A stretch of DNA of 64,000 bases from DATKQY01 sp035532475 (GTDB lineage Bacteria > Actinomycetota > Acidimicrobiia > Acidimicrobiales > Bog-793), in NCBI GenBank assembly GCA_035532475.1, contig DATKQY010000040.1:52843-116842 (forward strand), in the 5' to 3' direction. The position numbers were made by a program, and so were the translations under genes. Positions 40,553 to 56,272 of this stretch are shown here, one piece after another; the first letter of the stretch is position 1; every line of letters begins with the position of its first letter. Below the pieces are notes generated by a model. That model did no database searches and had not been told where the DNA came from. It saw nothing but the letters and a program-made list of their open reading frames with translations.

Positions 40553-42646
40553 TTACTCCCCCGTCGCCCGGGCGACGATCTCCCGGGCGATCGAGTCGGG
40601 AACTTCCTGATAGGAGTTGAACTGCATGGAGTACATCGCGCGTCCCTGGGTACGAGAGCGCAGGTCGGTAGCGTAGCCGAACATATCGGACAATGGAACC
40701 TGGGCCCGGATGACCTGGTTCGAGCCACGCTGCTCCATGCCCTCGACCTTGCCCCGGCGCGAGGAGAGGTCGCCGATGACGTCTCCCATGTACTCCTCGG
40801 GCGTCACGACCTCGACGGACATGATCGGCTCGAGCAGCACCGGCCGCGCGGCACGCGCCGCCTTCTTGAACGCCAGCGAGCCGGCGATCTTGAACGCCAT
40901 CTCCGAGGAGTCGACGTCGTGGTACGAACCGAAAGTGAGGGTGATCCGGATGTCCACCGTCGGGTAGCCGGCGAGCACGCCGGACTCCATCGCCTCGCGG
41001 ATGCCCGCGTCGATCGAGGGGATGTACTCCTTCGGGATCACGCCGCCGGTGATCTTGTCGACGAACTGGTAGCCGCCGCCCGGGCCGGTCGGCTCCAGGC
41101 CGATGACGACGTGGCCGTACTGGCCGCGGCCGCCGGTCTGGCGGATGTAGCGCTCCTCGATCTTGGTCACCGCGTCGCGGACCGTCTCCCGGTACGCCAC
41201 CTGGGGCTTGCCGACGTGGGCGTCGACCTTGAACTCGCGCAGCATCCGGTCGACGAGGACCTCGAGATGCAGCTCGCCCATGCCGGAGATGACGGTCTGC
41301 CCCGTCTCTTCGTCTGTGCGGACGCGAAAGGTCGGGTCCTCCTCGGAGAGGGCGAAGAGCGCCTTGCCCAGCTTGTCCTGGTCGGCCTTCGTCTTCGGCT
41401 CGACCGCCACGTGGATCACGGGCTCGGGGAAGGTGAGCGACTCGAGGACCACCGGGCTGGCCGCGTCGCAGAGGGTGTCGCCGGTGGTCGTCGTCTTCAG
41501 CCCGACGACCGCCACGATGTCGCCGGTGTAGACGACGTCCTTGTCCTCGCGGTGGTTGGCGTGCATCTGGAGGATGCGACCGATGCGCTCCCGCTTGTCC
41601 TTGGACGAGTTGAGCACGGTCGTGCCCTTCTCCAAGGTGCCGGAGTAGACGCGCATGTAGGTGAGCTTGCCGACGAACGGGTCGCTCATGATCTTGAACG
41701 CGAGGGCCGCGAACGGCTCGTCGTCGCGCGGTTCGCGGACCATCTCCGCGTCCCCGCGCACCGAGTGCCCGACGGTCGGCGGGACGTCGAGCGGGCTCGG
41801 GAGGTAGTCGACGACGGCGTCGAGCAGGGGCTGGACGCCCTTGTTCTTGAACGCCGAGCCGCAGAGCACCGGCACGGTGTGGCCGGTGATGGTGCCGGTC
41901 CTGATCGCTCGGCGGAGGTCCTCGGCCGTGATCTCCTGCTCGTGGACGTACTTCTCCATGACCGTGTCGTCGTAGTTCGACACGATGTCGACCAGGTCGT
42001 GGCGGGCCTCTTCGGCCGCGTCGTGCAGCTCGGCGGGGATCTCCTCCTCGCTCCACTTCTCTCCGAGGCCGTCCTCCCAGATGAGCGCCTTCATCGCGAC
42101 GACGTCGACGACGCCGCGGAACTCGGACTCCGCGCCGATCGGCAGCTGGAGCACCGCGGGCACCGCGTCGAGGCGGTCCCGGATCATCTGGACCGTCCGC
42201 TCGAAGTTGGCCCCGATGCGGTCCATCTTGTTCACGAAGCAGAAGCGGGGGACGCTGTACTTGTCCGCCTGCCGCCAGACCGTCTCGGTCTGGGGCTCCA
42301 CGCCGGCGACCGCGTCGAACACCGCGACGGCCCCGTCGAGGACGCGAAGCGACCGCTCGACCTCGACCGTGAAGTCGACGTGGCCGGGCGTGTCGATGAT
42401 GTTGATCCAGCAGTCCCGCCAGCGGCACGTGGTCGCCGCGGACGTGATCGTGATGCCGCGCTCCTGCTCCTGGACCATCCAGTCCATGGTCGCGGCACCT
42501 TCGTGCACCTCGCCGATCTTGTAGTTGCGACCGGTGTAGTAGAGGATGCGCTCGGTCGTCGTCGTCTTGCCCGCGTCGATGTGCGCCATGATCCCGATGT
42601 TGCGGGTCTTGGCCAGCGGGAAGTCGCGGGTGGGGGTGTTGGCCAT
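40553..42646 (-). CDS. fusA: Elongation factor G
   Basis: The 697-residue translocase GTPase has AHIDAGKTTTTERILYYTGR, DTPGHVDFTVEVERSL, NKMDRIGANFERTV and domain IV/V motifs such as GRGQYGHVVIGLEPTG and RTQGRAMYSMQFNSYQEVP. The start ATG 42646 matches the family (MANTPTRDFPLAKTRNIGIM); the 19 upstream open codons are not conserved. Confidence 0.98.
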   Translation of the reverse strand: MANTPTRDFPLAKTRNIGIMAHIDAGKTTTTERILYYTGRNYKIGEVHEGAATMDWMVQEQERGITITSAATTCRWRDCWINIIDTPGHVDFTVEVERSLRVLDGAVAVFDAVAGVEPQTETVWRQADKYSVPRFCFVNKMDRIGANFERTVQMIRDRLDAVPAVLQLPIGAESEFRGVVDVVAMKALIWEDGLGEKWSEEEIPAELHDAAEEARHDLVDIVSNYDDTVMEKYVHEQEITAEDLRRAIRTGTITGHTVPVLCGSAFKNKGVQPLLDAVVDYLPSPLDVPPTVGHSVRGDAEMVREPRDDEPFAALAFKIMSDPFVGKLTYMRVYSGTLEKGTTVLNSSKDKRERIGRILQMHANHREDKDVVYTGDIVAVVGLKTTTTGDTLCDAASPVVLESLTFPEPVIHVAVEPKTKADQDKLGKALFALSEEDPTFRVRTDEETGQTVISGMGELHLEVLVDRMLREFKVDAHVGKPQVAYRETVRDAVTKIEERYIRQTGGRGQYGHVVIGLEPTGPGGGYQFVDKITGGVIPKEYIPSIDAGIREAMESGVLAGYPTVDIRITLTFGSYHDVDSSEMAFKIAGSLAFKKAARAARPVLLEPIMSVEVVTPEEYMGDVIGDLSSRRGKVEGMEQRGSNQVIRAQVPLSDMFGYATDLRSRTQGRAMYSMQFNSYQEVPDSIAREIVARATGE

Positions 42647-42777
42647 GGGGTCCAGTTTCTCTGCTCGGTCGGTCCGGCGGGTGGATGCGAGGCGGAGGGA
42701 CAAACGAAAGGTCGCGCCGCACCCCGCCTCGGAGGCGACGCGGCGCTACGAGTACAGAGTACGGCCTTGCCGACGCG

Positions 42778-43248
42778 TTACCAGCGGTAGTGCGCGAACG
42801 CCTTGTTCGACTCGGCCATCTTCTGCAGGTCCTCGCGCCGCTTCACCGCCGCGCCGATCCCGTTCGCCGCGTCGAGGATCTCGTTGGCGAGGCGGAGCGC
42901 CATCGTGCGCTCGCGACGCTGGCGGGCATAGCCGACCACCCAGCGCACGGAGAGCGTCGTGGCGCGCCTCGGGCGCACCTCCACCGGGACCTGGTACGTC
43001 GCACCGCCGACGCGGCGGCTGCGGACCTCGAGCTCGGGCCGGGTGTTGTCGAGGGCCCGCTTCAGGGTGCCGATCGCGTCCCCGCCCGTCTTCTCCGCGA
43101 CGACCTGGAGGGCGTCGTAGACGATCTTCTCAGCCAGGCTCCGCTTGCCGCGAGAGAGCACCTTGTTCACCAGCTGGGTGACGAGCAGCGACCGGTAGAC
43201 CGGGTCCGGCTGGAGCTCGCGGCGCGGCGCAGGACCGTTGCGGGGCAT
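42778..43248 (-). CDS. rpsG: 30S ribosomal protein S7
   Basis: The 156-residue S7 nucleates the 30S head. It has DPVYRSLLVTQLVNKVLSRG, GGATYQVPVEVRPRRATTLS and ends AESNKAFAHYRW. One base separates it from rpsL. Confidence 0.98.
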   Translation of the reverse strand: MPRNGPAPRRELQPDPVYRSLLVTQLVNKVLSRGKRSLAEKIVYDALQVVAEKTGGDAIGTLKRALDNTRPELEVRSRRVGGATYQVPVEVRPRRATTLSVRWVVGYARQRRERTMALRLANEILDAANGIGAAVKRREDLQKMAESNKAFAHYRW

Positions 43249-43249
43249 C

Positions 43250-43621
43250 TCAGGACTCCTTCTTGGCGCCGTAGCGGCTGCGGGCCTGCTTGCGGTCGCG
43301 CACGCCTGAGGTGTCGAGGGTGCCGCGGACGATCTTGTAGCGGACGCCGGGGAGGTCCTTCACCCGGCCGCCGCGGACGAGCACGATCGAGTGCTCCTGG
43401 AGGTTGTGGCCCACGCCCGGGATGTACGCCGTGATCTCGGCTCCCCCGGTCAGACGGACTCGGGCGACCTTGCGCAGCGCCGAGTTCGGCTTCTTCGGGG
43501 TCGTCGTGTAGACGCGCGTGCAGACGCCGCGACGCTGCGGTGCGCCCTTCAGCGCCGGCGTCTTCGTCTTCGTCCGCTTGGATGTCCGCCCTTTGCGGAC
43601 GAGCTGGGCAATCGTGGGCAC
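43250..43621 (-). CDS. rpsL: 30S ribosomal protein S12
   Basis: The 123-residue S12 reads VPTIAQLVRKGRTSKRTKTK at the start (GTG 43621). The decoding loops TTPKKPNSALRKVARVRLTG and GGRVKDLPGVRYKIVRGTLD keep both lysines (E. coli Lys43 and Lys88), so the gene has the streptomycin-sensitive form. It is first in the str operon. Confidence 0.98.
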   Translation of the reverse strand: MPTIAQLVRKGRTSKRTKTKTPALKGAPQRRGVCTRVYTTTPKKPNSALRKVARVRLTGGAEITAYIPGVGHNLQEHSIVLVRGGRVKDLPGVRYKIVRGTLDTSGVRDRKQARSRYGAKKES

Positions 43622-43690
43622 GCGAAACCTCTCGGGACTGCGGTGGATGGGCCGTCGGCCTGGCATACGCCACGCGCGGACGGCCAAACG

Positions 43691-43719
43691 ATACTAGAGC
43701 CCGCTGACCTGGTGGGCAA
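43691..43719 (-). promoter_or_regulatory. str operon promoter (rpsL)
   Basis: TTGCCC (43719-43714), a 17-base spacer and TAGTAT (43696-43691) lie 70 bp upstream of rpsL and directly downstream of the rpoC hairpin. The geometry is that of a strong sigma-70 promoter. Confidence 0.68.
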
Positions 43720-43738
43720 CAGGCCCGGCGCAGCGGGC

Positions 43739-43777
43739 GCCGGCCGGGGGGCCGCCGTGGCGGCCTCCCCGGCCGGC
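43739..43777 (-). terminator. Strong hairpin after rpoC
   Basis: GCCGGCCGGGG pairs with CCCCGGCCGGC and, inside it, GGCCGCC pairs with GGCGGCC, making an 18-bp stem with a one-base bulge and a tiny loop. It starts five bases after the rpoC stop. No T-tract follows. Confidence 0.75.
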
Positions 43778-43782
43778 AGGGA

Positions 43783-51471
<7,689 letters not shown>

Positions 51472-51586
51472 GGGTCTACTCCTCGCGAATGCGTGTCGAG
51501 CGGAATGCAAACGGTGCCGCAGCCGGGGCGCGCGTCACCACGCGGACGGAAGGCTGGACGCGTGGAGAACGGGCACGGCACCAGAC

Positions 51587-51615
51587 AGCATAGGCGCGTG
51601 GCGACAGCACGGCAA
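51587..51615 (-). promoter_or_regulatory. rpoBC proximal promoter P2
   Basis: TTGCCG (51615-51610), 17 bases, TATGCT (51592-51587). It lies 115 bp upstream of the rpoB start. Confidence 0.55.
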
Positions 51616-51638
51616 CGCGCCGTCGCGCGCCACGAGGC

Positions 51639-51667
51639 AGGGTAGGGGACGCGCGCCCGTCGGTCAA
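51639..51667 (-). promoter_or_regulatory. rpoBC distal promoter P1
   Basis: TTGACC (51667-51662), 17 bases, TACCCT (51644-51639), an excellent match to actinobacterial housekeeping promoters. It lies just downstream of the rplL hairpin. Confidence 0.68.
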
Positions 51668-51710
51668 GGTCCCCAACGAGGCGATCATCCTCCGAGCCAT
51701 GCCGCGATGG

Positions 51711-51743
51711 CGCCGCTGGCCCGGCCAGACCGGGCCAGCGGCG
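51711..51743 (-). terminator. Hairpin between rplL and rpoB
   Basis: A perfect 14-bp stem (CGCCGCTGGCCCGG/CCGGGCCAGCGGCG) with a 5-base loop begins 15 bp after the rplL stop. It likely reduces read-through from rplJL into rpoBC, as the attenuator does in other bacteria. Confidence 0.7.
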
Positions 51744-51758
51744 GAGCAGTCCAGGCCG

Positions 51759-52142
51759 CTACTTGAGCTCGACCGTGGCGCCCGCGCCCTCGAGCTGGGC
51801 CTTCGCCTTCTCGGCGTCCTCCTTCGAGACCTTCTCGAGCACCGGCTTCGGGGCCGAGTCGACGAGGTCCTTCGCCTCTTTGAGGCCGAGGTTGGTGAGG
51901 GAACGCACTTCCTTGATGACCTGGATCTTCTTGTCGCCGGCTGCCTGGAGGACGACGTCGAACTCGTCCTTCTCCTCGGCGGCCTCCTCGCCGCCGCCGG
52001 CCGCTGCACCCGGCGCCGCCGCAACCGCGACCGGGGCGGCCGCCGTCACACCGAAGCGGTCCTCGAACTCCTTCAGGAGCTCCGAGAGCTCCAGCACGGT
52101 CATGCTCGCGATCCCGTCGAGGATCTCTTCCTTCGTCGCCAT
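51759..52142 (-). CDS. rplL: 50S ribosomal protein L7/L12
   Basis: The 127-residue stalk protein has the N-terminal dimer domain MATKEEILDGIASMTVLELS, an Ala/Gly/Pro hinge near residues 40-55, and the C-terminal factor-binding domain KIQVIKEVRSLTNLGLKEAK. ATG 52142 is chosen; eight codons of open frame precede it. Confidence 0.98.
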   Translation of the reverse strand: MATKEEILDGIASMTVLELSELLKEFEDRFGVTAAAPVAVAAAPGAAAGGGEEAAEEKDEFDVVLQAAGDKKIQVIKEVRSLTNLGLKEAKDLVDSAPKPVLEKVSKEDAEKAKAQLEGAGATVELK

Positions 52143-52206
52143 GGTGTCGTTGTCCCTTCTTGTCAATCAGATCGTGTCGGTCGCCGGCCGCAACAGCGCG
52201 GCCCGG

Positions 52207-52947
52207 CTACTCGTCCCCGCCGGCGGCAACGTCCGCGCCGGGCGCCGGGTCCTCGCCGTCCCCCCCGGCCGCGGGCGCGTCCGCGCCTTGTTCGGCCGGC
52301 GGGACCTCGGCCGCGGCGACCTCCGCCGCGACAGGCTCGGCCTCCGGCGGCGCCGTCTCGGCGGCCGGTGCCTCGGCGGCGCTCGCCTCCGGCGCCGGAA
52401 GCCGCTCGCCGGCGGCTTCGCGCTGCTCGACCAGGGCGGCCAGGCCGTAGGCGAACTTCTGCGGCAGCGCTGCGAGCAGGGCTGCGAAGCGCTGCATCGG
52501 GGCAGCGAGGGCTCCGGCGAACTGGGCCAGCAGCACGTCGCGCGTCGGCAGCTCGGCGAGCGCCGCCGTCTGGCGGGCGTCGAGGGTGCTCGCACCCATC
52601 AGGCCACCCTTGACCACGAGCGTGGGGTGCGTCCTGGCGAAGTCCCGGAGCACCTTCGCGACCGCCGCGACGTCGCCGCTGACGAAGGCGATCGCCGTCG
52701 GTCCCTCGAGCAGCGGAACCAGGTGCTCGAGCCCGATCTCCGTCACCGCGCGCCTGACCAGGGTGTTCTTGTAGACCTTGTACTCACCGCCGGCCGCTGA
52801 CAGCGACCGCCGGAGGCCCTCCATGCTGGAGACCGGCAGCCCGCGGTACTCGGTGAGGATGGCGGCGCTCGAAGCGGAGAAGCGCTCGCGGACCTCCGTC
52901 ACCACCGCGACCTTCTCCGGCCTCGGCTCCCGGACGCTCTCTTCCAC
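52207..52947 (-). CDS. rplJ: 50S ribosomal protein L10 with C-terminal extension
   Basis: L10 anchors L7/L12 dimers. Residues 1-175 are standard (VTEVRERFSASSAAILTEYR, GLPVSSMEGLRRSLSAAGGE, YKVYKNTLVRRAV). About 70 residues of Ala/Pro/Glu-rich tail follow. GTG 52947 has AGGGAG five bases upstream; the longer frame upstream is the leader. Confidence 0.95.
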   Translation of the reverse strand: MEESVREPRPEKVAVVTEVRERFSASSAAILTEYRGLPVSSMEGLRRSLSAAGGEYKVYKNTLVRRAVTEIGLEHLVPLLEGPTAIAFVSGDVAAVAKVLRDFARTHPTLVVKGGLMGASTLDARQTAALAELPTRDVLLAQFAGALAAPMQRFAALLAALPQKFAYGLAALVEQREAAGERLPAPEASAAEAPAAETAPPEAEPVAAEVAAAEVPPAEQGADAPAAGGDGEDPAPGADVAAGGDE

Positions 52948-53163
52948 GCTCGCTCCCTTCAAGACTGCGGACAGCCGACGACACGGGCGGTGCGCGTGAG
53001 GGAAGCGACGTTCAGCTTCGCCTCGTCGGGCGGGCCCGGGCCCGTTCGGCGCCTTGCGGCGCACCAGATGTCTTCGGCGGATGATTCGGGTCGGCAGGCC
53101 ATTGGCCCGCCGGTCGGTGCGTGAGGCTACTACAGGCACCCGGCGGCGGTGAACGCGCCAGCT
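52948..53163 (-). promoter_or_regulatory. Candidate L10 leader of rplJL
   Basis: The gap before rplJ holds CCGAAGACATCTGGTGCGCC, GCAA and GGCGCC, a GCGCC-GCAA-GGCGC hairpin after a CCGAAGAC segment. This resembles the L10 leader where L10(L12)4 binds to repress translation. I cannot score it against the Rfam model here. Confidence 0.45.
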
Positions 53164-53183
53164 CCGGAGCGTGCTCGCTCCGG
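53164..53183 (-). terminator. Hairpin directly after rplA
   Basis: CCGGAGCG/CGCTCCGG, an 8-bp perfect stem with a 4-base loop, begins two bases after the rplA stop and precedes the rplJ leader. No T-tract. Confidence 0.5.
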
Positions 53184-53185
53184 CG

Positions 53186-53911
53186 TCACGCCGTGGCGGC
53201 CATCTCCTCGTCGGTGATGCGGATGCGCGTCGGGTCGATGCGGACGCCGGGGCCCATCGTCGACGAGAGCGTCACCGAACGGACGTAGCGGCCCTTCGCC
53301 GCCGCCGGCTTGACGCGCTGCAGCTCGTCGAGCACGGCGCGGATGTTCGCCAGCAGGGCCGAGCGGTCGAAGGAGACCTTGCCGACGGGGACGTGGACGT
53401 TCCCGACGCGGTCGGTGCGGTACTCGACCCGACCGCTGCGGTACTCGGCCACGGCCCTCGCCACGTCCGTCGTCACGGTCCCGGTCTTCGGGTTCGGCAT
53501 CAGGCCGCGCGGCCCGAGGATCCGTCCGAGACGGCCGACCTGCGCCATCAGGTCCGGCGTCGCGATGGCGACGTCGAAGTCGAGGAAGCCCTCCTTCTCG
53601 ACGCGCGCGACGAGGTCGTCGGAGCCGACGACGTCGGCGCCCGCCGACCGCGCCTCGGCGGCCTGCTCGCCGGCCGCGAACACGGCGACGCGCAGCGTCC
53701 TCCCGGTGCCGGCCGGCAAGGTGAGCGAGCCGCGCACGATCTGGTCGGCGCGGCGCGGGTCGACCCCGAGCCGCACCGCGAGCTCGACGGTCTCGTCAAA
53801 GCGCGCCGTCGCCAGGCTCTTCACGAGGTCCACCGCCTCGAGCGGCGCGTAGAGCTGCTCGCGATCGAGCCGCTTCACGGCGTCGAGGTACCGCTTTCCC
53901 TTGGGGGCCAT
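53186..53911 (-). CDS. rplA: 50S ribosomal protein L1
   Basis: The 241-residue L1 has the RNA-binding DETVELAVRLGVDPRRADQI, RGSLTLPAGTGRTLRVAVFA and RGLMPNPKTGTVTTDVARAV motifs and ends with an EEMAATA tail. L1 forms the mobile stalk by the E site and can regulate rplKA. Confidence 0.97.
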   Translation of the reverse strand: MAPKGKRYLDAVKRLDREQLYAPLEAVDLVKSLATARFDETVELAVRLGVDPRRADQIVRGSLTLPAGTGRTLRVAVFAAGEQAAEARSAGADVVGSDDLVARVEKEGFLDFDVAIATPDLMAQVGRLGRILGPRGLMPNPKTGTVTTDVARAVAEYRSGRVEYRTDRVGNVHVPVGKVSFDRSALLANIRAVLDELQRVKPAAAKGRYVRSVTLSSTMGPGVRIDPTRIRITDEEMAATA

Positions 53912-53962
53912 CGGATCGTCCGTCCCTTCCTGCTCGTACGTGGGGCTGCGCGCCGCAGCGCC

Positions 53963-54391
53963 TCAGCGGGCCACCGCGATGCCCATCGAGCGCGCGGTGC
54001 CCTCGACCTGCCGCTTGGCCGAGTCCAGGTCGTTGGCGTTCAGGTCCCGGAGCTTCGTCGTCGCGATCGACGCCAGCTGCTCCTCGGTGATCGTCCCAGC
54101 GCCCTCACGGCCCGGCAGCTTGCTCCCCTTGTCGAGACCGACGGCCTCCCGCAGCAGCACCGTCGTCGGCGGCGTCTTCAGGACGAAGGTGAACGACCGG
54201 TCCTCGTAGATCGTGATCTCGACGGGGATGATCGTGCCGCGCATGTTCTCGGTCGCGGCGTTGTACTGCTTGCAGAACTCCATCGTCTGCACCCCGTGGG
54301 GGCCGAGCGCCGTCCCGACGGGCGGCGCCGGGGTCGCCTGGCCGGCCGGGAGCTGGATCTTCACGATCGCGGATACGCGTCTACGTGCCAT
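53963..54391 (-). CDS. rplK: 50S ribosomal protein L11
   Basis: The 142-residue L11 has the N-terminal proline-rich switch LPAGQATPAPPVGTALGPHG and the C-terminal rRNA-binding KLRDLNANDLDSAKRQVEGT. ARSMGIAV follows. It binds the GTPase-associated centre. Confidence 0.98.
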   Translation of the reverse strand: MARRRVSAIVKIQLPAGQATPAPPVGTALGPHGVQTMEFCKQYNAATENMRGTIIPVEITIYEDRSFTFVLKTPPTTVLLREAVGLDKGSKLPGREGAGTITEEQLASIATTKLRDLNANDLDSAKRQVEGTARSMGIAVAR

Positions 54392-54433
54392 GAGCTGGTC
54401 TCTTCTTCTCTCTCTCCGTGCGCGCGCCGGCGC

Positions 54434-55231
54434 CTACAGCTTGGCGACCTGGCTGAACTCGAGCTCGACCGGCGTCTCCCGGCCGAAGATGTTCACGAGG
54501 ACCTTCAGCTTCAGCTGGTCCTCGTTGATCTCCGCCACCTGGCCCGTGAAGTCGGCGAAGGGTCCTTCCTTCACGCGCACGGTCTCGCCGAGCTCGTGCT
54601 CGAGACGGGCCCTGGTCCGCTTCGGCGGCGCGCCCTCGATGCCTTCCTCGCGCACCTGCAGGATGTTCTCGACCTCGGCACGCGACAGGGGCGTGGGCTT
54701 CGTGCCGGGACCGACGAAGCCGGTCACCCCGGGAGTCTGGCGGATCACCGACCACGAGTCGTCGTCCAGCTCGCAGCGGCACAGCAGGTAGCCCGGGAAG
54801 ACCTTGCGCTGGACGGTGACCTTCTTGCCGCCCTTGAACTCGACGACGTCCTCCATGGGGATGACGACCTCATAGATCCGGTCCTCCATGTTCATGGACG
54901 AGATCCGGCTCTCGAGGTTCGACTTCACCTTGTTCTCGTAGCCGGCGTAGGTGTGCACGACGTACCACTGACCGGGCCGGTCGTAAGGGCTCGGAGGCCT
55001 GACCGGCACGAGCTGCTCGTCGTCGACCTCGGTCAGCTCGTCGAAGGCGTCGTCGTCGTCCTCGGCCGCCGCGGCGACCTCACCGGTGGCGGCGTCGTCG
55101 CCGGGGGCGTCGTCGCCGGGGGCGGAGGTGTCGCCGGCCGCGGGCACGTCCGCCGCGCTCGGCGCGTCAGCGTCCTCGGGCTCGTCGCCCGTCGGGTTGT
55201 CGCCGTCGCTGTCAGAAATCGTCATCACCAT
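54434..55231 (-). CDS. nusG: Transcription antitermination factor NusG
   Basis: The 265-residue product has an acidic, disordered N-terminus of about 85 residues (Asp/Glu/Ala-rich), as in many actinobacteria. The NGN domain (WYVVHTYAGYENKVKSNLES, KVFPGYLLCRCELDDDSWSV) and the KOW domain (VRVKEGPFADFTGQVAEINE) follow. It links RNA polymerase to the ribosome or Rho. ATG 55231 or 55225 may be used. Confidence 0.96.
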   Translation of the reverse strand: MVMTISDSDGDNPTGDEPEDADAPSAADVPAAGDTSAPGDDAPGDDAATGEVAAAAEDDDDAFDELTEVDDEQLVPVRPPSPYDRPGQWYVVHTYAGYENKVKSNLESRISSMNMEDRIYEVVIPMEDVVEFKGGKKVTVQRKVFPGYLLCRCELDDDSWSVIRQTPGVTGFVGPGTKPTPLSRAEVENILQVREEGIEGAPPKRTRARLEHELGETVRVKEGPFADFTGQVAEINEDQLKLKVLVNIFGRETPVELEFSQVAKL

Positions 55232-55340
55232 GCTCGCCTACAGGGGTCGTCTTCAGGGCTCGTCCAGGCGCCGCCGCGGGCGCCTCAGGACGACCGGTCC
55301 GGAACCAGCAGCGGCCCCGGGCCGCCGCGGCACTGCCCGC

Positions 55341-55661
55341 TCAGGGCTTGTGGAACAGGAACAGCACTCCTCGTGCGTACAGGTAGTTGAGCCCGAAGAT
55401 CAACAGCGCGAGGAGGACGAGGGTGCTGAGCACCACCGTCGAGTAGTTCACGACCTCCGGCCGCTTCGGCCAGAGTACCTTGCCGAGCTCCACCCTCACC
55501 TCGCGGATGTACTGGGCGAACCGCTTGGCCGCGTTCGGCCGCTGCGCCTCCGGCGGCCGGCGGCCGGTCGGTGTCGACACGGGGGCGCGCCGGGGCGCCG
55601 GCGCACCGTCGGCACCGAGCTGTCCCTGTCGCTGCAGCATGCGCTTCGTCTGTCGGTTCAC
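55341..55661 (-). CDS. secE: Preprotein translocase subunit SecE
   Basis: The 106-residue SecE has a basic N-terminal extension of about 45 residues. An amphipathic helix (FAQYIREVRVELGKVLWPKR) and one transmembrane helix (STVVLSTLVLLALLIFGLNY) follow. This is the one-helix form with the usual actinobacterial tail. Confidence 0.94.
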   Translation of the reverse strand: MNRQTKRMLQRQGQLGADGAPAPRRAPVSTPTGRRPPEAQRPNAAKRFAQYIREVRVELGKVLWPKRPEVVNYSTVVLSTLVLLALLIFGLNYLYARGVLFLFHKP

Positions 55662-55687
55662 ACCACGACCTCGGTAGAGCGGGCGAG

Positions 55688-55760
55688 CAGGGCAGGAGGG
55701 ACTCGAACCCCCAACCGCCGGTTTTGGAGACCGGTGCTCTGCCAGTTGAGCTACTGCCCT
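55688..55760 (-). tRNA. tRNA-Trp (CCA anticodon)
   Basis: The minus strand folds into a cloverleaf: acceptor AGGGCAG/CTGCCCT, D-arm GCTC...GAGC, anticodon stem CCGGT/ACCGG with loop CTCCAAA (anticodon CCA), and T-loop TTCGAGT. The discriminator is G, and CCA is not encoded. It lies 26 bp upstream of secE, its usual neighbour. Confidence 0.96.
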
Positions 55761-55879
55761 CCGAGCGGCACGGGCATCGACCGTCGATCGACGGCCACAC
55801 GCTTACCCCCGGGGCGGGTCAACGATAGCACCCGGTCAGCAGCGCCGATCCGACGAGCAGGCCGGCCGCGCGCCGGACG

Positions 55880-56272
55880 TCAACCCTCCGCCGCCCGTGC
55901 CGAGCCGGCGCGGGCCGTCCGGCCGGGCCGGGCCCGGCCGGCCAGCACGAGCCCGGCCGCTCCGAGCGCGGCTGCAACGAGGCCCGCCGCGTAGGCGACG
56001 CGCCGACCCGACAGCGCCGAGCGGATGGCGCGGCGCTCGCCCGCCTCCCCGACGGCGTCGAGGACGCCCGAGACGAATCCCGCCGGGAGCTCGGGCCGCT
56101 CCGCCCGGAGCTGGGCGAGCATGCGTAGCAACCGGCGGTACCGGGCGAGCTCGGCCTGACAGCGCAGGCAGCTCTCGACGTGGTTGACGAGCGCCGGCGC
56201 CGCGCCGGCCCGGCTGTGGCTGTCGAGGATCGCCGGGAGCGCCTCGGCGACGTCGTCACAGCGCGCCGGCAT
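55880..56272 (-). CDS. Anti-sigma factor with zinc-finger (zf-HC2) domain
   Basis: The 130-residue protein has the HVESCLRC motif (His31, Cys35, Cys38) of the anti-sigma zf-HC2 domain and one transmembrane helix at about 92-112, with a short basic tail outside. It overlaps the upstream ECF sigma gene by 17 bp, so it most likely binds and inhibits that factor at the membrane. The external signal is unknown. Confidence 0.85.
   Translation of the reverse strand: MPARCDDVAEALPAILDSHSRAGAAPALVNHVESCLRCQAELARYRRLLRMLAQLRAERPELPAGFVSGVLDAVGEAGERRAIRSALSGRRVAYAAGLVAAALGAAGLVLAGRARPGRTARAGSARAAEG

Noticed and set aside
38093..42790. 1565-codon plus-strand open frame across rplC, rpsJ, tuf and fusA
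   Set aside because: Same antisense effect; it spans several real genes and gaps and has no recognisable domain.
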